In this document: positions 27,365 through 33,474 of the stretch, piece by piece | How the letters are laid out: the number at the start of each line of letters is the position of its first letter | How positions within the stretch are numbered: position 1 is the first letter of the stretch | Source of the DNA: a virus | Length of the DNA: 35,582 bases | Virus record (IMG/VR): IMGVR_UViG_3300041403_001008 | Span: 1-35,582 of that record | Strand: one strand, 5' to 3' | Made by a program: the position numbers and the translations under genes | Notes under the pieces: model-generated | What the model saw: only the letters and a program-made list of their open reading frames with translations | Databases searched by the model: none | Told to the model about the DNA's origin: nothing

Positions 27365-29104
27365 ATGGCGAGCGAAATCAATGCCGAGCTCATGCTCGAA
27401 ATCAAGGGCTTCTTGGAAGGAATCAAGAAGTCGCAAAACGCCGCGACGAAATTCTCGAAGAAAGGGAAGGACGGCGCGAGCGGTTGGGGCTCGGCTCTCA
27501 AGAAGGTCGCGGGCGGGCTCGTTGCCGTCGGCAAGGCGGCACTCAAAGCCGCCGCCGTAGTCGCTGGCATCGGCACCGCCGTCGCGGGTGCGATGGCGGC
27601 GGGGCTCAAGAACGCCCTCGATATGGGCGGGCGGTTTTCAGACCTCGCCGCGCAAATGGGAACGACGGCGGGACGGGCGCGCGTGCTCGCGGCGGCATTC
27701 GAGAACAACGGAATGCAAGCCGACGAGACGGCGAAGACCGTCAACAAAATGCAAAAGAGCTTCAACGATGCGGCGAATGGCTTGAGCACCGCGAAGCGCG
27801 CCTTCGGTGAGCTCGGGCTCGACCCCGAGGCGCTCATGACGAGCGACCCCGTTGACGCCTTTCACACTATCATCGACGCACTCGGCGGAATCGAGAGCGA
27901 ATCAAAGCGCACCGCCGTCGCGATGGATATTTTCGGGCGCTCGGGCGGCAAGCTCAACGTGCTCTTGAAGGATAAAGACGCGATGAAAAATGCGCGCAAC
28001 CTCATCGGCGGGCAAGCCGACCTTCTCGACGAGCACGCCGAGAAATTCGACCGCGCGAGCGACGTGCTCAATCAAGTCAAAACGAAGGTGCAAGGCTTCT
28101 TTGTTGGCGTCGGCGCGAAGATCATCGAGCAAATCATGCCCGCAATTGAGGCACTCAACAAGCTCGACCTCACCGGCATCGGTGAGCGCTTCGGCGCCGC
28201 ACTCTCGGGCGCCCTCGACATTGCAATCGCCATCTTCAAGACTTTTCGCTCGATGAGCCTCGCCGAAGTCGCGAAGCTCTTCGGCGTTGCTATTCGCCTG
28301 GGTATCTCGAAGGCAATCAATTTTTTCTGGTCGGGCTTTCAAGCCGTGATTTCCGCTGTCATTACTTATTTTGTTGAAGGCTTCAAGAATATCATTGCTT
28401 TCGTCGGCATTCTTGCAACCGCCGATTTCTGGAAAGGAATGCTCAACGCATTCGTCGGCATATCGAAGGTTTTCGTCGGGCTTCTCTTGCAAGGCGCGGG
28501 CAAGCTCGTCAACATGCTTCGCGACGCAATGGGCCCGCTCGGCGACGAGCTTATCGGTGACTCTGGCGACGCGCTCAACGAAGTCGGCGAAGGGCTTGTC
28601 GATGAAAGTGAAGATGATTTTGCGAATGCGGGCAAAAATCTCGAACCCGCACTCGATAAGGTCGGCGAGAGAATGCGCGAGACGGGGCGAGCCGTCGCTC
28701 AAGGCTTTCAACGCGGGCTCGCGAATGCAACCGACATCATCGACACAAGCGGCGACGAAGCCGTGATGGCGGACATCGCGGCGCAAGTCGCAAACACCGC
28801 CGCCGCCATCAAGAGCGACCGAGAAAAGAAGAAAGCCGAGACGGGCGCCGCCGAAGATGAGGAAGGTAGCGGCACGACTGACTCGGGCTTGCCGAAGCTC
28901 AACTCTCGACTCGCGGGCGCGATCAACACTATTGCGGGAAGAAGCGCGAATGCCGTCATCGCCGCCGAGGCATCGAAGACGAGCGCCAACACCGAGCGCA
29001 CGGCGAAAGCCGCCGAGGAAATCGCGAAGAATACCGCGAACAATGGCGGCAACCCTAGACCGAAGCCGACGCCCGTATCGAATATGGGTGGAAAATTCGG
29101 TTGA
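27365..29104 (+). CDS. Tape measure protein
   Basis: 579 residues. Long Ala/Gly-rich helical stretch with hydrophobic segments (KVAGGLVAVGKAALKAAAVV, at about 46-80), the tape-measure-like RARVLAAAFENNGMQADETA and DPEALMTSDPVDAFHTIIDAL region with RTAVAMDIFGRSG, and several later amphipathic segments (SKAINFFWSGFQAVISAVIT). The IFGRSGGKLNVLL pattern is typical of TP901-like tape measures. It sets tail length and is ejected with DNA. At 579 residues the tail should be short for a siphovirus (well under 100 nm by the usual 0.15 nm per residue). Confidence 0.85.
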   Translation: MASEINAELMLEIKGFLEGIKKSQNAATKFSKKGKDGASGWGSALKKVAGGLVAVGKAALKAAAVVAGIGTAVAGAMAAGLKNALDMGGRFSDLAAQMGTTAGRARVLAAAFENNGMQADETAKTVNKMQKSFNDAANGLSTAKRAFGELGLDPEALMTSDPVDAFHTIIDALGGIESESKRTAVAMDIFGRSGGKLNVLLKDKDAMKNARNLIGGQADLLDEHAEKFDRASDVLNQVKTKVQGFFVGVGAKIIEQIMPAIEALNKLDLTGIGERFGAALSGALDIAIAIFKTFRSMSLAEVAKLFGVAIRLGISKAINFFWSGFQAVISAVITYFVEGFKNIIAFVGILATADFWKGMLNAFVGISKVFVGLLLQGAGKLVNMLRDAMGPLGDELIGDSGDALNEVGEGLVDESEDDFANAGKNLEPALDKVGERMRETGRAVAQGFQRGLANATDIIDTSGDEAVMADIAAQVANTAAAIKSDREKKKAETGAAEDEEGSGTTDSGLPKLNSRLAGAINTIAGRSANAVIAAEASKTSANTERTAKAAEEIAKNTANNGGNPRPKPTPVSNMGGKFG

Positions 29105-29124
29105 TTGACACCGTCGCTTTCGCG

Positions 29125-29817
29125 ATGGCGACGCAATCTTTCCGAATGGCGGGCACGAAAGGCTCGCGCGATGACACGGGGCTCTTGAGTATCACCGTGC
29201 CCTTTTACGTGCCCGATGAAGCCGAAGTGCTCACCGTAGGCATCGAGCCCCCTTTTGGGCTTGTCGAAGTCGGGCGTGAATGGTCGGACGTCGAAGGAAT
29301 GAGCGGCTTTGAAGTTACGGTGAATTACGAGGGGCTCGAAGACGGAAAAGACGAGGGCGATGAAAGCATCGAATTCGACCCGAGCTTCGCCGAAGAGCCC
29401 ATCGAGTCGCACCCCGCCTTCATCACCCTCAAGAACAAATACGGCGGCACCCTCGACGACAAGGGGCGCGTGCAATGGACCGAAACTTATAAGCCGAGCA
29501 ACTCGGCACTTCAAGCAAACACCGGCACGAGCGAAAAGAAAAACCCGCTCTTCGGCATATCGACTTACCTCTCGCTCAAGAGCGTCTTTCGCCGCACTTA
29601 CACTTTGCGCGACTTGCCGAATGACATTCTCGACGACCTGGGCGGAATCGAAGAGAGCTTGCCCGATGGCTTCCCGACGCCGAGCGGGCGCAACTGGCTT
29701 CGCTTACCGCCGAAACTAAGCAAGCGCGGCAACTCTTATCAAGTATCCGAAGAGCTCATCTTGAGCCCCCCAGGCGGCAAATGGCCCGAGGGCGTGCACG
29801 GGCTCATTGAATCCTAA
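29125..29817 (+). CDS. Tail tip or distal-tail-like protein, unknown
   Basis: 230 residues from ATG 29125; TTGACA at 29105 precedes it by 14 bases, and an in-frame TTG at 29101 would lie inside this element. Beta-rich (LLSITVPFYVPDEAEVLTVG, EGMSGFEVTVNYEGLEDG) with an aromatic/basic C-terminal half (SLKSVFRRTYTLRDLPND). Position directly after the tape measure is that of distal tail or tail-tip proteins; no direct family match. Confidence 0.55.
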   Translation: MATQSFRMAGTKGSRDDTGLLSITVPFYVPDEAEVLTVGIEPPFGLVEVGREWSDVEGMSGFEVTVNYEGLEDGKDEGDESIEFDPSFAEEPIESHPAFITLKNKYGGTLDDKGRVQWTETYKPSNSALQANTGTSEKKNPLFGISTYLSLKSVFRRTYTLRDLPNDILDDLGGIEESLPDGFPTPSGRNWLRLPPKLSKRGNSYQVSEELILSPPGGKWPEGVHGLIES

Positions 29818-29820
29818 GTA

Positions 29821-30459
29821 ATGGCAATTCCGCGTGAAATTCGCGCGCGGCGCGGCGACTGGATTCTTCCCCGATGGCTCGCGCTCTTGCGCTTCATCGA
29901 CCGCACGAGTAAAATCGTGCGCGGCGCGGGCGTGCGTGTTCAATACTTGCCGAGCGGCGGCATTCACATTTTCGCCGACGACAATTTCAACCCTTGGACA
30001 AGCCCTTTTAAGGTGCGCGTCACCGGCACCGAGGCAACCGTGCGCGAAGGCACCGTCAACGGCGTCGTGCCCGCAATCGGTGACATCAGGCTCGACGGCA
30101 CCGACGCCGACGGCGCCTTCGTCGAAGAGCCGAAGCTCGAAGTCGAGCATCTCGGCGGCTCTCGCTCTTTCATCGCGCTCAAGCTCACTTTTACCGAAGA
30201 GCCCGTTGAATTCGATGCCGCCGACCCTCAAGCGGCGCAAATTGTGCACGTTGAAGAAGTGCACCCGCTCTTTACTCAAGGCGGCGCCGTCATCAATGAC
30301 GACAACTCGACGCTCTACCCTCTCGCCTCGATTGCATGGAAGGATGACGGCACCGTGCGGCGCTCGTTTCAAATCGTTCACCATAACCTCAATCATCGCT
30401 TTGTGCGGGGCTCGGCTTCATTGGGCAAGCCGTCACGTCATCTTTTTTGGTCGGCATGA
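29821..30459 (+). CDS. Tail-tip/baseplate-type protein, unknown
   Basis: 212 residues. Start close to the previous gene (TAAGTAATGG). Pattern of beta strands (VRVQYLPSGGIHIFADDN, GTVNGVVPAIGDIRLDG) and a central KLEVEHLGGSRSFIALKLTF, as in tail-tip proteins. It ends in FWSA, overlapping the next start. With the genes at 29125 and 30456 it appears to form the tail tip; the residues do not identify an enzyme. Confidence 0.55.
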   Translation: MAIPREIRARRGDWILPRWLALLRFIDRTSKIVRGAGVRVQYLPSGGIHIFADDNFNPWTSPFKVRVTGTEATVREGTVNGVVPAIGDIRLDGTDADGAFVEEPKLEVEHLGGSRSFIALKLTFTEEPVEFDAADPQAAQIVHVEEVHPLFTQGGAVINDDNSTLYPLASIAWKDDGTVRRSFQIVHHNLNHRFVRGSASLGKPSRHLFWSA

Positions 30460-31565
30460 TAGGGGAAAGCGTGACAATAAAGCGGCTCATTCAACGAGCC
30501 GAGAGGGCGCGCAAGGAAGTCTTCGAGCTCACCGCCGAGGCATGGAATCGAGCCGTCGAAACCTACGCCCGAAGCCGCCCTCTCATCGTGAAGGGCGACC
30601 GTCGCGGCGGGTGGCTTCACCCGTGGCAATTCTCGGTGCGATGGAATACCGACCGCGAGCAATGGGAGGCGCGAATCAACCCCGGCTTTGTCAACGGGCT
30701 CGACGCGACGGTGCGGGTGCCGAGCGAGATTGCACCCGAGGAAACTCTCGCGCGCCTGGGTGACATCGAAGACGGCGAGCGCGTCGATTCTCGCCTCACC
30801 GAAGAGCCCGACGTGCCGATTCCGATGACGGCGTTGCGCTCAATCGGGCCCGACGGGCCCGCTCTCGGCACGACTGGCGAGGGCTTCGACTCTCGCGTCT
30901 CTTATGAGCCAGTGCCCGATTTCTTCGCCGCTCTCGGCGTCGGCGACCCGCCCGAGCAAACCTTCGACACGTTCAAGGGCATCAATACGAGCGCCGACTT
31001 CTTGAATCAAGAGAGCCTCAACGCTAGGCGACTTCTTCGAGCCGTTGACGTCGTGCTCAATCAAGACCGCCCCGCCGTCGCGGCGGAATGGCGCACCGGC
31101 ACGGGCGCCGATGGAACGATTGCGCAATTCGACGTGACCTATGCGAACACGCCTAACCATCGCGACCGCGCTCACGTCGGTTTCACCGTGAAGCATGAGC
31201 CCCAGGGTGAGAGCGACGAGGGCGTGCTCGCCCGCCTTCTCGGCGCCGTCGATTCATCACCCTTCGACCGTTTGCACGTCGCAACTATCTACTTCATGAG
31301 CCCCCCAGGCGAGCCGGCGGGCGCCGAAGTCTCGAATGAATGGCAACCCTTCGTGAAGCATAGGCTTTTCTGGAATCTCAACCATGCTCTCAATCGGCTT
31401 CCCGTCACGGTGCCGAATGACAACCTTACCTTCGACATTCCGCTCGCGGGCGGAATCGGCACCGCGCTTGCAAACACGATTCTCGCAACGAACAACGACG
31501 CCCGCGACGCCGCGAGTGAATTTCTCAACGCGCGCTCTCTAAAGGGGCGTTTCTGGACTACATGA
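30456..31565 (+). CDS. Tail-tip structural protein, unknown
   Basis: 369 residues from ATG 30456, which overlaps the previous stop (ATGA). N-terminal helix (RAERARKEVFELTAEAWNRA), Trp-rich region (GGWLHPWQFSVRWNTDREQW) and a long beta-rich part; repeated PPGEPAG and Pro/Gly loops. No enzyme signature. It probably builds the tail tip or hub. Its stop overlaps the next small gene. Confidence 0.55.
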   Translation: MIGESVTIKRLIQRAERARKEVFELTAEAWNRAVETYARSRPLIVKGDRRGGWLHPWQFSVRWNTDREQWEARINPGFVNGLDATVRVPSEIAPEETLARLGDIEDGERVDSRLTEEPDVPIPMTALRSIGPDGPALGTTGEGFDSRVSYEPVPDFFAALGVGDPPEQTFDTFKGINTSADFLNQESLNARRLLRAVDVVLNQDRPAVAAEWRTGTGADGTIAQFDVTYANTPNHRDRAHVGFTVKHEPQGESDEGVLARLLGAVDSSPFDRLHVATIYFMSPPGEPAGAEVSNEWQPFVKHRLFWNLNHALNRLPVTVPNDNLTFDIPLAGGIGTALANTILATNNDARDAASEFLNARSLKGRFWTT

Positions 31566-31789
31566 GCACCCTCGAAGACGTAGCAAATAACATCGCGAGC
31601 CGATACGGCAACGATGAGGCTTTGAGCAAGACGAAGCGCCGAGAGCGTGAGCGGCGCGAGCGCGCACTCGAAGAAGAAGAAAGCGTCGAGCTTGAGCCGT
31701 CCTTCCCCTTCACCGTCGTCGAATTCGACCCCGCTTTCTTCAACGTGCCCGCGACCCCGCCCGAGCGCCTTCGCCCGAGCGAAGATTGA
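31562..31789 (+). CDS. Small charged protein at the end of the tail-tip group
   Basis: 75 residues; a highly charged central helix (KTKRRERERRERALEEEESV) and a Pro-rich end (FDPAFFNVPATPPERLRPSED). Start overlaps the previous stop as ATGA. Its stop directly adjoins the class A sites that begin at 31790. Perhaps a tail assembly accessory; unrecognised. Confidence 0.55.
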   Translation: MSTLEDVANNIASRYGNDEALSKTKRRERERRERALEEEESVELEPSFPFTVVEFDPAFFNVPATPPERLRPSED

Positions 31790-31850
31790 GTGCGCACTTT
31801 TATGCGCTTTTTTCTTGAAGTGCGCACTTTTATGCGCATTATTGTGCGCA
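31790..31850 (+). promoter_or_regulatory. Tandem class A sites upstream of the UvrD-like helicase
   Basis: Two copies, TGCGCACTTTTATGCGC (31791-31807) and TGCGCACTTTTATGCGCA (31821-31838), then a lone TGCGCA at 31845-31850 that runs into the start codon. The first begins right at the end of the previous gene. Spacing of 30 bases between copies is near three helical turns, so two proteins could bind the same face. Confidence 0.65.
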
Positions 31851-33382
31851 TGGCAAACTTCACTCCATCACCCTATCAAGCCGCAATCTTCGACAAGATC
31901 GAAAACACGCGGGAAAGCCTCATCATCGAAGCCGTCGCGGGAAGCGGCAAGACGACGACCATCGTGCAAGGCGTCGAGCTCATGCCGCCGAGTGCGAGCA
32001 TTCTATTCCTAGCCTTCAACAAGGACATCGCAAACGAGCTCGGCGAGCGGTTGCCTTGGCGTTGCATCACGAAGACCTTTCACGCGATTTGCCTCGGCGC
32101 ATGGCTTCGCTATTGCGGCGGCTCGAAAGACCTCACGGAATTCATCGACGGCGACAAGATGCGCCGCATCGTGAAGAAGGGGCTCAAGCTCACCGACATC
32201 GAAATCGAGCTTTACATCGGCTTCGTGCTCAAGCTCGTCGGTTTTGCGAAGAATGCGGGCGTCGGCTTCCTCGTCGAAGACAAGCCCGCCGAATGGCTCA
32301 AGCTCGTCGATCACTTCGACCTTCAACTCGATTCCGAAGACGCGACCATCAAAAGGGGCGTCGAGATTGCCCGCGCCGCCCTTCACATGAGCATCAAATA
32401 CGCCGACCGCGTGATTGATTACGACGATATGCTCTTCATGCCGCTCTTGTGCAAGTGCAACTTCTTTCGCAATGACTTCGTGCTCGTCGATGAGTCGCAA
32501 GACACGAATGCCGTGCAACGCGCGCTCTTGAAGAGAATGCTCAAGAGCGACGGGCGCCTCATCGCCGTCGGCGATTCCGCGCAAGCAATCTATGGCTTTC
32601 GCGGCGCCGATTCCGATGCAATGGAAATCATCGCCCGAGAATTCGGTTGCGTGAAAATGCCGCTCACCGTCTCTTACCGTTGCCCGAAAGCCGTCGTGAA
32701 AAAGGCGCAAGAAGTCGTGCCACACATCGAGGCTTTCGAGGGCGCCTCCGACGGCGAAGTCATCGAGCTCGCGGGCTATACCGAGCACGACTTCACCCCA
32801 GGCGATGCCGTGATTTGCCGCAACGTCGCGCCGCTCGTCTCGATGGCTTACGGGCTTCTTACCCGCAACGTCGGTTGTAAGGTGCTCGGGCGTGATATCG
32901 GCGAGGGGCTCGTCAAGCTCATCGAGAGGCTCAAGGCGAAGGGCATCGACCGCCTTCTTGAGAAGCTCGAAGAATGGCGAGCCCGCGAAGTCGAGAGGGC
33001 TCGCGCGAAAGAAAACGAAGCAAAAATTGAGAGCATCAACGACACCACCGAATGCGTGCGGGCTTTCGTCGGAATGCTCGACGAGAACAACCGCACCGTG
33101 CCCGCACTCGTGCGCAAGATTGAGTCGCTCTTCGGCGACGGCGAAGATGAAGACCTCATCACGCTTTGCTCGGCTCACAAGAGCAAGGGGCTCGAATGGC
33201 GCACCGTTTACCTTCTCGACGCCGACGAACTCATGCCGAGCAAATGGGCCCGCAAGGCATGGCAACAAGAGCAAGAGCAGAATCTCATTTACGTCGCTTA
33301 CACCCGCGCAAAGCGCTCGCTTCGATTCATCAATTCGGGCGCTTGGGTGAAAGCCGACGCCCCCGAGAAGGTCGCGGCATGA
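31850..33382 (+). CDS. UvrD/Rep-type SF1 DNA helicase
   Basis: 510 residues from ATG 31850; upstream GTG at 31790 lies in the control sites. Q-motif YQAAIF, motif I AVAGSGKTT (28-36), motif Ia ILFLAFNKDIANEL, motif II VDESQD (213-218), motif III GDSAQAIYGFRG (241-252), motif IV-V region DLITLCSAHKSKGLEW and motif VI YVAYTRAKRSL. All core motifs are intact, so a 3'-5' DNA translocase/helicase is expected, acting in replication or recombination. It stands alone among tail genes with its own control region and a hairpin after it, like a moron. Confidence 0.9.
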   Translation: MANFTPSPYQAAIFDKIENTRESLIIEAVAGSGKTTTIVQGVELMPPSASILFLAFNKDIANELGERLPWRCITKTFHAICLGAWLRYCGGSKDLTEFIDGDKMRRIVKKGLKLTDIEIELYIGFVLKLVGFAKNAGVGFLVEDKPAEWLKLVDHFDLQLDSEDATIKRGVEIARAALHMSIKYADRVIDYDDMLFMPLLCKCNFFRNDFVLVDESQDTNAVQRALLKRMLKSDGRLIAVGDSAQAIYGFRGADSDAMEIIAREFGCVKMPLTVSYRCPKAVVKKAQEVVPHIEAFEGASDGEVIELAGYTEHDFTPGDAVICRNVAPLVSMAYGLLTRNVGCKVLGRDIGEGLVKLIERLKAKGIDRLLEKLEEWRAREVERARAKENEAKIESINDTTECVRAFVGMLDENNRTVPALVRKIESLFGDGEDEDLITLCSAHKSKGLEWRTVYLLDADELMPSKWARKAWQQEQEQNLIYVAYTRAKRSLRFINSGAWVKADAPEKVAA

Positions 33383-33413
33383 TGGAGTGAAGACCGCCGC
33401 CGCGACCCCCTAA

Positions 33414-33444
33414 GAAGCCCGAGCCTCACCGCTCGGGCTTCTTC
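33414..33444 (+). terminator. Hairpin after the helicase, identical to 27309-27339
   Basis: Same 31 bases as at 27309, here followed by a better T-run (CTTCTTTTTG) that merges into TTGACA (33448-33453). Probably terminates the helicase transcript. Confidence 0.75.
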
Positions 33445-33474
33445 TTTTTGACACGACGAGCTTGTCGATCACCT

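Noticed and set aside
32009-33274. Long minus-strand open frame opposite the UvrD helicase
   Set aside because: The plus strand encodes every helicase motif; the reverse frame is a by-product of codon bias.
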